Below, in pieces: positions 8,223 through 15,872 of a DNA stretch of 64,000 nt; the first letter of the stretch is position 1; each line of letters starts with the position of its first letter. The notes beneath the pieces are model-generated. The model was not told the origin of the DNA. It was given only the letters and a program-made list of their open reading frames with translations, and ran no database searches. The stretch is from Leucobacter musarum subsp. musarum. GTDB lineage: Bacteria; Actinomycetota; Actinomycetes; Actinomycetales; Microbacteriaceae. The translations under genes were made by a program, and so were the position numbers. The DNA is taken from the NCBI RefSeq assembly GCF_001273845.1, contig NZ_JHBW01000089.1:1-64000 (forward strand), written 5' to 3'.

Positions 8223-9383
8223 CTACCGGCGCTCGTAGCGGCGTGCGCCGCCCTTAATTCCCGCGAAGCGGAACGGTGCCTGGGTCACGCGCGCTGTCTC
8301 GACGTCGACGTTGCTCGGCAGCACAGTCGCGTGCAGCTCGCGGTACTCGGCGACGGTGAGCGGCACGCGCGCGTCGAGCACCGAGGTGAAGTGGTCGGAT
8401 CGCTCGGCGGCTCCCGCCTGCACGACGCCGGTCAAGAACTCGCTGACGCTGCCCGAGCCGTAGCTGAACAGGCCGATGCGCTTGCCCGGCAGGCCCTGCT
8501 CGTGGTCGAGAATCGCGGCGAGGCCTGCGTAGACCGAGGCGGTGTACGCGTTGCCGATCCGGCGGTTGTAAATCGCGCCCTCGGCGAGACCCGAGTCACC
8601 CAGACCGCCCTCGCCCAGCTCGGCTGAGAGATGGGTGCTGAGTCGCGCCTGCGCCTTGCGCGCCATCTTCGTGTACGGCTGGTGGTAGACGAGGCGGTCG
8701 ATTTCGGTGATCGCGGGGCCGCCGTGGGCGGCGAGGTCGTCCCACGCGCCGGCCATCGCGTCGAGGTACGCCTTGATTGAGAGGGCGCCGTCGACGATCG
8801 CGGTCGACGAGTCGTTGGGTCGCCAGAAGTCGTCGACATCGTCGGTGAAGAGGCCCGAAGCGGGTTCTATTTCGAGGAGCGCGGGGTCGGCGCCGATGAT
8901 CATCGCGATGGCGCCGGCACCCTGCGTGGGCTCGCCAGGGGAGTCGAGCGCGTAGCGCGCCACGTCGCTCGCGATGACGAGCACGCGCTCGCCGGGGTTG
9001 CGCAGCACGATGCCGACGGCGGCCTGAATCGCGGCGGTGCCGCCGTAGCAAGCCTGCTTGATCTCGGCGACGCGCACCTGCGGGGGCAGCCCGAGCAGCT
9101 GGTGCACGTAGACGCCGGCGGCCTTCGAGTGGTCGATGCCCGACTCGGTCGCGAAGAGCAGCGTGCGCACGCCCTCGATGCCAGTGCGTTCGAGCACAGC
9201 TTGCGCGGCGGTCGCGCCCATGGTCACGATGTCTTCATCGGCGGCGGGCACGCTGAACTCGTCTTGCCCGAGCCCGATGCGGTACTTCGCCGGGTCGACG
9301 CCGGCGTACTCGGCGAGCACGCCGAGGTCGAGCACGTGGTGCGCGGTCGCCAGTTCGAGGTCGTGGATTCCGATGGAGGTCAT
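8223..9383 (-). CDS. mvaS: hydroxymethylglutaryl-CoA synthase
   Basis: Condenses acetyl-CoA with acetoacetyl-CoA to HMG-CoA, the first committed step of the mevalonate pathway. It has 386 residues, typical of bacterial MvaS. Catalytic residues are visible: Glu80 in ATESGID, nucleophile Cys112 in KQACYGGTA, and His234 in VYHQPYTKM. The ATG at 9381-9383 overlaps the stop of the HMG-CoA reductase gene (ATGA). It is the last gene of a six-gene operon whose order matches the mevalonate cluster described in Streptomyces sp. CL190. Confidence 0.97.
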   Translation of the reverse strand: MTSIGIHDLELATAHHVLDLGVLAEYAGVDPAKYRIGLGQDEFSVPAADEDIVTMGATAAQAVLERTGIEGVRTLLFATESGIDHSKAAGVYVHQLLGLPPQVRVAEIKQACYGGTAAIQAAVGIVLRNPGERVLVIASDVARYALDSPGEPTQGAGAIAMIIGADPALLEIEPASGLFTDDVDDFWRPNDSSTAIVDGALSIKAYLDAMAGAWDDLAAHGGPAITEIDRLVYHQPYTKMARKAQARLSTHLSAELGEGGLGDSGLAEGAIYNRRIGNAYTASVYAGLAAILDHEQGLPGKRIGLFSYGSGSVSEFLTGVVQAGAAERSDHFTSVLDARVPLTVAEYRELHATVLPSNVDVETARVTQAPFRFAGIKGGARRYERR

Positions 9384-10444
9384 GCGCTGGGCTTCCCCTT
9401 CCGCTCGATGCGCAGATGCGCGGCCATGAGTTCGCCCGGGTTGGTCTGCGCAGCGATGAGCGACAGCTCGCCGCAGAGCACGGTCGCCGCGATGAGTTCG
9501 GCGAGGCGGCGGGCGTTCTCACCCGGCTCGCGCTCTTCGCGGCAGCCGATGCGCTCGAGCGCCTCTTCAATGTGGGGCAGGTGCTTGCCGTTGCCGACGG
9601 TGCCGACGATGAGGTGCGGCACGGTGCACGAGAAGTACAGGCCGTCTTCGCGGTTCTCGGCGTAGGTGATGCCCTGCGATCCCTCGACGATGTTCGCGGC
9701 GTCCTGGCCCGTCGCCAGATAGAAGCCGAGCAGCATGTTGGCGTAGTGCGCGTTCGCGGAGCGGATCGCCCCGGCGATCGTGCTGCCGACGAAGTTCTTG
9801 CGCACGACGAGGTCGGTGATGCGCTGGGCATCGCTGCGCAGCATCTTGCGCACGAGCTCGTGCGGGATCAGAATCTCCGCGACGACGCTGCGCCCGCGGC
9901 CCAGCACCCCGTTGACCGCCGTGGCCTTCTTGTCGGAGCAGTAGTTGCCCGAGATCGACCCGTACTCGATGGGGAGGCCCCACGAGAGAATGCGCGCCAT
10001 GAGCGCGTCGGCGGCGTTCGTCACCATGTTGTGTCCCGACGCGTCGCCGGTAGTGAATGCGAACCGCACGAAGAGCAGGTTGCCCACGATCTCGGAGTGC
10101 GCCTCGAGCAGCTTGGCGTGGCGGCTGCCCTCGGAGACGACCTCGCGCAGTTCGTCGAGGCGATCCTCGATCGCCTGTGCCGCGATCTGCGCGTCGACCG
10201 CGCCCGCTGCGGTGAACTGCACCGAACGGGTCATACGCTCACCCGTGACGATGGTGCGGATGCCGCCCTCGATGGCGCGCGAGACGCGGGCACCGCGGCC
10301 GACCGACGGCCACAGCGGGGTCTCGTAGGTCGCGAGGGGCACGGAGATCTCGCCGGAGACGGCGGAACCGGTGATGCGGATCGGGCCCACCCAGCTGGTG
10401 GGGATCTCGGTGACGGTTTCCCGTGCGGACGATGCGGCGCTCAT
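9380..10444 (-). CDS. hydroxymethylglutaryl-CoA reductase, class I type
   Basis: Reduces HMG-CoA to mevalonate, probably with NADPH. It has 354 residues, as expected for the soluble catalytic domain without the eukaryotic membrane anchor. Class I features are clear: ETPLWPSVGRGARV with Glu41, GNYCSDKKATAVN with the catalytic Lys at 172/173, GQDAANIVEGSQ with Asp248, GTVGNGKHLP, and His343 in AAHLRIERK. The ATG at 10442-10444 follows AAGGAAG. It sits 58 bp after the fni stop, the largest gap inside the operon, so a local start signal is possible there. Confidence 0.95.
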   Translation of the reverse strand: MSAASSARETVTEIPTSWVGPIRITGSAVSGEISVPLATYETPLWPSVGRGARVSRAIEGGIRTIVTGERMTRSVQFTAAGAVDAQIAAQAIEDRLDELREVVSEGSRHAKLLEAHSEIVGNLLFVRFAFTTGDASGHNMVTNAADALMARILSWGLPIEYGSISGNYCSDKKATAVNGVLGRGRSVVAEILIPHELVRKMLRSDAQRITDLVVRKNFVGSTIAGAIRSANAHYANMLLGFYLATGQDAANIVEGSQGITYAENREDGLYFSCTVPHLIVGTVGNGKHLPHIEEALERIGCREEREPGENARRLAELIAATVLCGELSLIAAQTNPGELMAAHLRIERKGKPSA

Positions 10445-10502
10445 GGCTTCCTTCGTGAGAGTGGGGTAACGGTCGGCGCGAGGCCGAACCAGCGGGAACG
10501 TG

Positions 10503-11696
10503 TCATGCGCGGTGCGCCTCTGAGCGCTGCGCGAGCCCGCTCAGATCAACGCCGCGGTCGGCGCAGAATTCCCGGAGGCGTCCGCGCAAAATGAGGTCGG
10601 TGTGCAGCAGTTCGTCGCGCGTGACCGCTCCGAGCAGCGCGTAGACGGCGCGGGTGCGCGCCTGCCAGTCGGTGATGAGGGCGATGAGGCGCGCGGCGCC
10701 GCCCGGCTCGCCGTCGTGGCCGATCGCTGCGAGGAACGCGCCGGCAACGCCGACCGCCTGGGCACCGGCCGCGAGAGCCTTCACCACGTCGAACGGCGAA
10801 CGCACGCCGCCCGACGCGAGCAGCGTGGGGGCGGAACGCGGAGCATCGAGCAGGCTGGCGAGCGCCGACTGCCCGAACCCGGCGAGCATCGCGTACTCTC
10901 CGGCCGAGCGGCGCGCATTCTCGATCTTCAAGAAGTCGGTGCCGCCGCGGCCGCCGACGTCGGCGATCCCGACCCCGATCTCCGACAGGTGTCGCAGCGC
11001 CGAACGGCTGAGACCGAACCCGACCTCCTTGACGATGACGGGCACCGGCGAGGCTGCGGCGAGTTGCTCGACCGAGGTGAGCCACGACGAGAAGTCGCGC
11101 GATCCCTCGGGCATCGCCGTCTCTTGCACCGCGTTGACGTGCACCTGCAGCGCGTTCGCGCCGAGCAGTTCGACGGCGCGCGGGGCATCTGAGGCGGGTC
11201 GACCGACGCCGACATTCGCCATCACGAACCCGTCGGGGTTCTCTTCGCGGATCACCGCGAATCCGCGGGCGGCAGCCGGATCATCGAGCGCCACCGAGAC
11301 CGACCCGCAGGCCATGGGCAGCCCCGTCTCGCGCGCCGCGATGGCGAGCTCCCGGTTGATGCGGGTGGTTCGCTCAGTGCCGCCGGTCATGCCGTTGACG
11401 TAGAAAGGGGTCTCCCAGTGCCACTCCCCGGCGGCGTACTGCGCGCCCGCGGCGTAGGCGATGCTGACGCCGAGATCGACGCGGTCGGTGTCGACACCGT
11501 CGAGTGCCTGGTGCACAAAGTCGAGGTCGTCGAACTCGTTGTGGCCCGAGGCGTCGCGGCGCTGGTCGAGGGCGAGGTCGACGTGCTCGTCTTTGCGGGC
11601 GGCGCGGGCGCTGTCGCTGGCGAAGACGGGTGCCGCGGAGGTTACGGAGGGCTCCGACGGGGCAGTCGCCGCGGTCGAGGCGTCGTTAGAAGTCAC
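10503..11696 (-). CDS. fni: type 2 isopentenyl-diphosphate delta-isomerase (FMN-dependent)
   Basis: Interconverts IPP and DMAPP using reduced FMN. It has 397 residues. RKDEHVDLALDQ at 34-45 is the N-terminal signature of type 2 isomerases. Further features are NGMTGGTERTTRIN, VKEVGFGLS, and the glycine-rich phosphate grip GGRGGTDFLKIE of the TIM barrel. The first 30 residues (Ser/Thr/Ala-rich) may be an unstructured extension. The start overlaps the end of mvaK2 by 11 bp. Its presence between mvaK2 and HMG-CoA reductase fits the classical actinomycete order. Confidence 0.96.
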   Translation of the reverse strand: MTSNDASTAATAPSEPSVTSAAPVFASDSARAARKDEHVDLALDQRRDASGHNEFDDLDFVHQALDGVDTDRVDLGVSIAYAAGAQYAAGEWHWETPFYVNGMTGGTERTTRINRELAIAARETGLPMACGSVSVALDDPAAARGFAVIREENPDGFVMANVGVGRPASDAPRAVELLGANALQVHVNAVQETAMPEGSRDFSSWLTSVEQLAAASPVPVIVKEVGFGLSRSALRHLSEIGVGIADVGGRGGTDFLKIENARRSAGEYAMLAGFGQSALASLLDAPRSAPTLLASGGVRSPFDVVKALAAGAQAVGVAGAFLAAIGHDGEPGGAARLIALITDWQARTRAVYALLGAVTRDELLHTDLILRGRLREFCADRGVDLSGLAQRSEAHRA

Positions 11697-12780
11697 TGAC
11701 GCCTCCTGACGCGGGGTGCGGCGCGAGGCTCAGGCGACGAATGTCGTTCGCCTCCCACTCGCGCAAGATCGGGTCGGTCGCGAGATCCGCCCCTGCGAGC
11801 ACGATACCGCAGTCGCCTCCGCCGGCACCCGACGGCTTGGCGGAGGCGCCATACCGCTCGGAAATGTCGCACAGTGCCTGCAGCTGCGGAGTCTCGATGG
11901 TGATGCCCGACGAGGCACTGAGACGCTGGAGTACGCGACGTGCACGGCCGATGACCTCGGGGGCACCGGTGCCCTGATGCTCGAAGGCGGTGACGAGCGC
12001 GTCGACGCAGGCACGACTGTCGTCGATGAACGCGGGGTAGGGCTGCAGCTTCTTGCGGGCGTCGGTGGTGCGCACCTGCTCGACGAGGCGCTCGGTCGAT
12101 GCGGGCGACCCGGTCCAGCCGACGAGCAATTGGAGCGCGTCGGGGTTGGGCAGTCGCTGCACGCCGCTGCCCGCCCACTCGCCGGTGGCTGCGATCGTCG
12201 CGGCGACGCCGTGCACGGAGCGGTGCACGCGCAGGGCGCCGCGGTCGGGCGACGCGTAGCGGATCCACCCGCCGAACGTGCTTGCCGCCAGGTCGCCGCC
12301 CGAGGCCGTCGGGGCGACCTCGATCGTGGCGAGCAGCGCGAGCTTGAATCGCTCGGTGCGCGTGAGGTCGAGGCCGTAGAACTCGTCGAGCGCGGCGACG
12401 ACGGCGACGGTGACGGCCGCCGACGAGCCGAGGCCGAACTTGCGACCGCTGACGTCGTCGAGCTCGCTGCCAATGTCAAGGTCGTAGTAGCGCGGCGCGA
12501 GCCCCAGCTCGGAGCGCAGCTGCTCGACGGCGGTGATCGCGGCGAAGACGTAGTCGTACGGCTGGTGCTCGAGCACGATGCGGTCGCTCGCGTCGTCGCG
12601 CACCCAGACGAGCGGCGAGCGGCCGTAGGCGCTGGATCGCACGCGCCCGACCTCGGAACCCTCGGTGAGCTGCACCGTGATGTAGCGGTCGACTGCGACG
12701 ATCACGGCGGGCTGGCCGGGGTCGACCACCGCGTATTCGCCGGCGATGTAGAGCTTGCCGGGCGCGCGCTGCACGATCAC
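11686..12780 (-). CDS. mvaK2: phosphomevalonate kinase
   Basis: GHMP-family kinase of 364 residues that turns 5-phosphomevalonate into 5-diphosphomevalonate. It begins with the family pattern RAPGKLYIAGEYAVV (5-19). The ATP-binding loop is GLGSSAAVTVA at 116-126, and the C-terminal GHMP motif is AKPSGAGGGDCGIVL. The N-terminal pattern and the SGAGGGD motif separate it from the mevalonate kinase and decarboxylase of the same operon. Its start overlaps the mvaD stop by 4 bp (ATGA). Confidence 0.95.
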   Translation of the reverse strand: MIVQRAPGKLYIAGEYAVVDPGQPAVIVAVDRYITVQLTEGSEVGRVRSSAYGRSPLVWVRDDASDRIVLEHQPYDYVFAAITAVEQLRSELGLAPRYYDLDIGSELDDVSGRKFGLGSSAAVTVAVVAALDEFYGLDLTRTERFKLALLATIEVAPTASGGDLAASTFGGWIRYASPDRGALRVHRSVHGVAATIAATGEWAGSGVQRLPNPDALQLLVGWTGSPASTERLVEQVRTTDARKKLQPYPAFIDDSRACVDALVTAFEHQGTGAPEVIGRARRVLQRLSASSGITIETPQLQALCDISERYGASAKPSGAGGGDCGIVLAGADLATDPILREWEANDIRRLSLAPHPASGGVSDF

Positions 12781-13766
12781 GCGTCGGCTCCAGCCACCGG
12801 CCCGTCGACGGGCGCATCGATGATCTCGGCGCCCGCGCCGGGGCCCACGAGACGCACCGAGCCGAAGCCCTCCAGTGCGTCACGCAGCGCTTCCGCCTGC
12901 TCCGGGCGCACGATCACGGCGACATTCGGGCCGGCGTCGGCGGTCGCGTACGCCTCGACGCCCTGCTCGCGCAGCGCGGCGACCGCGTCGAAGATCGCGA
13001 CGCTGGTCGGTGCGAGGTAGCGAATGGGCGGGTCGCACGACTGGATCACGGCGTGCATGCGCAGTGCGTGCGACTCGGTGATGCGGCCGACCCGGGTGAA
13101 ATCGGCGGCGGCGCAGGCCTCGAGCATCGCGGCGAGCGACTCCTCGGTCGACGAGATCCAGGCGGGGAAGAAGGGCGAGGTGAGCGCGGTGCGTCGCATG
13201 GCCGCGCGGCTCGAAACGGCCTTCTGCGCAGTGTCGACGGTGACGATCACCATGCGCATGTCGGGGCCGGTGACGGGCTCCGCATACGAGTGCGTGTCGT
13301 CGCCCGCGTGCCAGACGGCGAGGCCCTCGACGAGGCTGCGCGACGCCGACCCCGAGCCGCGGCGTGCCAGGCGGCTCAGATCGCGGCGGTCGAGGTCGAG
13401 CCCGTAGGCGCGGGCCGCGGCGGTCGCGAGGGCGGCGAAGCCCGACGCCGACGAGGCGAGCCCGGCGCCCGTGGGTGCCTCGTTCGTCGAGGTGACGACT
13501 GCGCGCGTCTCGACGCCGGCGAGCTCGCGCACGCGAGCGAGAAAACGGGTGACGCGGTCGGCCGCATTGCCGGTCTGCACGGTGCCGTTCAGGGTGAACG
13601 CGTCGGCGTCGAGCGAGTCGTCGAGCGTGACCGTGGTGGTCGTCGGAAACGCATCGAGCGTGAGCGACAGGCTGCCGGCGACCGGCAGAATCAGATCTTC
13701 ATCGTGCTTGCCCCAGTACTTCACCAGGGCGATGTTCGGGAACGCGCGAGCGGTTGCGGTCGTCAT
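12777..13766 (-). CDS. mvaD: diphosphomevalonate decarboxylase
   Basis: ATP-dependent decarboxylase forming isopentenyl diphosphate, the last step of the pathway. It has 329 residues, the usual length. Landmarks are NIALVKYWGKHDE at 11-23, TNEAPTGAGLASSASGFAAL at 94-113 with the phosphate-binding loop, and ATADAGPNVAVI near the C-terminus. The frame is open far upstream (to 14831) through the antisense phase of mvaK1. The ATG at 13764-13766, overlapping the mvaK1 stop as ATGA, is the correct start. Confidence 0.96.
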   Translation of the reverse strand: MTTATARAFPNIALVKYWGKHDEDLILPVAGSLSLTLDAFPTTTTVTLDDSLDADAFTLNGTVQTGNAADRVTRFLARVRELAGVETRAVVTSTNEAPTGAGLASSASGFAALATAAARAYGLDLDRRDLSRLARRGSGSASRSLVEGLAVWHAGDDTHSYAEPVTGPDMRMVIVTVDTAQKAVSSRAAMRRTALTSPFFPAWISSTEESLAAMLEACAAADFTRVGRITESHALRMHAVIQSCDPPIRYLAPTSVAIFDAVAALREQGVEAYATADAGPNVAVIVRPEQAEALRDALEGFGSVRLVGPGAGAEIIDAPVDGPVAGADA

Positions 13767-14782
13767 GCGGCGGGAACCTCCACGGTCCAGGTGCGTTCGG
13801 CACCGGCAGCGCGCATCGCGTCGCCGATCTGTGCGGCGTGATCGAGGGAATCGGCGACGGCGATGACGCAGCCGCCGAGACCGCCACCGGTGAGCTTCGC
13901 GCCGGCGGAGCCGATGGAGCGGGCCGCGGTGACGATGGAGTCGAGGCGCTCGGAGCTCACGCCGACGTCGTGCAGGATCGCGTGCGCCTCGCTCATCGCG
14001 GCCCCGATGGCGGCGCGATCTCCGGAGGCAATCGTGTCGATCGACTGCTCCGCGATCTCGGCGAGGCGCGAGAGCAGCGCGTCGGTCGACTCGGGCTCGC
14101 GCTCGCGCAGCTCGCGGACAGACCCCACGGCCTTCGCCGTCGACCCGGGGTGGCCGGAATCGGCGAACGCGAGAATCAGCGGGGCGCCCACGCGAATCGG
14201 GGCGACCGCGCCGCGATTGAAGCGGATCGCGCCGGTGGCGGCGACCGTGCGGGCGTCGATGCCACTCGGGGTGCCGTGCGCGACGCGTTCGGCGGTCTGA
14301 ATGAGATCGAACAGCGTCTCGCTGTCGAGCTCCGTGCCCGCGAGATCGAATGCTGCACGAGCGATCGCCGCGGCGACAGCGGCACTCGAGCCGACGCCGC
14401 GCTCGTGCGGGATCGTGCTGGTGATGGTCACGGTCACGCCGGTGGGTTCGTCGGGCGAGCCCGCGGCGAGCCCCGCGAGACCGGCGCGCTCGAGCGAGGC
14501 ACGGATCGCGGTGACAACGGGAGCGAGCCGCGCGGGCGCATCTTCGACGGTGCCGGTGTAGAGCGAACTGATGATCCGGAGCCCCGGAGGGCCAGGCTCG
14601 ATCACCGCCTCGGCGGTGAGACTGTCGACCGGGATCGCGATGGCCGGGGCGCCGTAGACGACGGCGTGCTCGCCGAACAGAATTGCTTTGGCGTGCGAGG
14701 CGCCGACCCCGCGGCGCACTTCCTCCTGCGGAGTCGGGGTCGCCGCAGCGACGCGCGATTCCGCGTGTGGAGTTCGGGACAT
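13763..14782 (-). CDS. mvaK1: mevalonate kinase
   Basis: GHMP-family kinase of 339 residues that phosphorylates mevalonate; first gene of the mevalonate operon. Landmarks are AKAILFGEHAVVYGAPAIAIP at 31-51, the ATP loop ERGVGSSAAVAAA around 127-139, and HGTPSGIDA at 169-177 carrying the catalytic Asp177. The first 25 residues are extra compared with compact family members. The ATG at 14780-14782 has only a weak ribosome site, so a slightly later start is possible. Regulation is not evident beyond the leader hairpin at 14837-14860. Confidence 0.94.
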   Translation of the reverse strand: MSRTPHAESRVAAATPTPQEEVRRGVGASHAKAILFGEHAVVYGAPAIAIPVDSLTAEAVIEPGPPGLRIISSLYTGTVEDAPARLAPVVTAIRASLERAGLAGLAAGSPDEPTGVTVTITSTIPHERGVGSSAAVAAAIARAAFDLAGTELDSETLFDLIQTAERVAHGTPSGIDARTVAATGAIRFNRGAVAPIRVGAPLILAFADSGHPGSTAKAVGSVRELREREPESTDALLSRLAEIAEQSIDTIASGDRAAIGAAMSEAHAILHDVGVSSERLDSIVTAARSIGSAGAKLTGGGLGGCVIAVADSLDHAAQIGDAMRAAGAERTWTVEVPAA

Positions 14783-14836
14783 TCGGATCCGTTCGGTCGG
14801 CTCCCGGAGCGTGGACGGCTGCCGGGCACACGTGAA

Positions 14837-14860
14837 GAGGGCCGGACTTCTCCGTCCCTC
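14837..14860 (-). promoter_or_regulatory. short hairpin in the mevalonate operon leader
   Basis: Minus-strand GAGGG/CCCTC and CGGA/TCCG pairing with one internal mismatch and a four-base loop, 54 bp before the mvaK1 ATG. It could be a leader structure or a small terminator for read-through from 14978. I see no clear -35/-10 pair. Confidence 0.3.
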
Positions 14861-14909
14861 ATTACGTCAGATCTCTTAGGGTATGCCGATCCGCCTGAAG
14901 ATGCGACCC

Positions 14910-14941
14910 GGGGTGGCGGCCCAACTTCTGGCCGCCACCCC
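14910..14941 (-). terminator. hairpin terminator after the ComA-like gene
   Basis: Perfect 12-bp inverted repeat (14910-14921 and 14930-14941) with an 8-base loop, 36 bp past the stop codon at 14978. It separates this operon from the mevalonate operon that follows on the same strand. Confidence 0.75.
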
Positions 14942-14977
14942 GGAAACTCCCGATCGCTTCGAAAATTCGACCCGAAA

Positions 14978-15826
14978 TCAGCTGTCGGCGGAAGGTGCGG
15001 GGTTGATTACGCGGCCCCAGGTGCTCTTGTTGCCCCAGATGTTCTGGCGCAGGCCCTCAAGCTGCAGCGCCTGGCTGTGGTCGACGAAGAGGTTCACCTC
15101 GTTGCCGTAGTTCTTGATGTACCACTCGAAGACCGGGCCATCTGCGGCCTCGAACATCACGTTCTCAAGCCCGAGGCCGTTGATGATCGACGCGGCCGCG
15201 CCCGTGTTCCACTCGCGCACGTTCTCGGTGATGCCCTCGGACTCGATCATGATGATCGATGCGCCCGCGTCGAGCGCGCGCTGCCCGCGGTCGATGAGGT
15301 CGCCGATGTCCTTCTTGCTCTCGCCGGCCAGCTCGGCTTCGCTCGAATCGCCGCCCGATCCGATCTGAATGCCGAGCTCTGGCTTCGCCTTCAGGCCGGC
15401 CTTCACGACCTTGTCGACGAGGCGCAGTAGGCCCGACGTGTTCAGCATGATGAAGCCGGTCGAGATCTCGATAACGTCGAACCCGACCTCTTTCGCCTCC
15501 TTGAGGTAGTGGTCGACCGCGTCATCGCCGTAGCGCAGCACGGTCTCGATCCAGCCGCCCGACGACACGTACGAACCGTGCTCGTGGGCGATCTCGCTGA
15601 ACTTGCGCACCTGCTCCTGGGGCAGCAGCGCGAAGGATCCGCCCGCCCACTTGATGCCGTCGACCCACTGGCCGGCGACGTCGAACACATCCTGCAGGTG
15701 GCGGGTGCCGAAGGTGTCGTAGTACGGGGCGCGGATCTCGGTGATGCCGAACGTGCGCGGCTTCGCCGGGCGGTAGGCGCGGGGAACGAAGTTGAAGGAG
15801 ACGTCGTGGGGAACTGTGGTGCTCAT
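14978..15826 (-). CDS. phosphosulfolactate synthase (ComA)-like TIM-barrel protein
   Basis: A 282-residue member of the ComA family (PF02679). ComA adds sulfite to phosphoenolpyruvate in methanogen coenzyme M synthesis; Bacillus YitD and plant HSA32 are relatives. Family-like segments are DGIKWAGGSFALLP, GSYVSSGGWIETVL, GFDVIEISTGFI, IGSGGDSSEAE and IIMIESEGITENV. The ATG at 15826 follows AAGGAG. It lies 46 bp behind the MmgE/PrpD gene, clearly in one operon. The other genes for coenzyme M or sulfolactate metabolism (comB, comC) are not here. The true reaction is therefore open, and sulfite addition should not be assumed. Confidence 0.8.
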   Translation of the reverse strand: MSTTVPHDVSFNFVPRAYRPAKPRTFGITEIRAPYYDTFGTRHLQDVFDVAGQWVDGIKWAGGSFALLPQEQVRKFSEIAHEHGSYVSSGGWIETVLRYGDDAVDHYLKEAKEVGFDVIEISTGFIMLNTSGLLRLVDKVVKAGLKAKPELGIQIGSGGDSSEAELAGESKKDIGDLIDRGQRALDAGASIIMIESEGITENVREWNTGAAASIINGLGLENVMFEAADGPVFEWYIKNYGNEVNLFVDHSQALQLEGLRQNIWGNKSTWGRVINPAPSADS

Positions 15827-15872
15827 GGTGAGCTCCTTTCGTGCGGTGGTGCGGTTGATGCGGGGTGTGGGA

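Noticed and set aside
13767-14831. N-terminal extension of mvaD to 14831
   Set aside because: The extension is an alternate phase of mvaK1, almost all Arg/Pro/Ala. The ATGA overlap at 13763-13766 gives the proper start.
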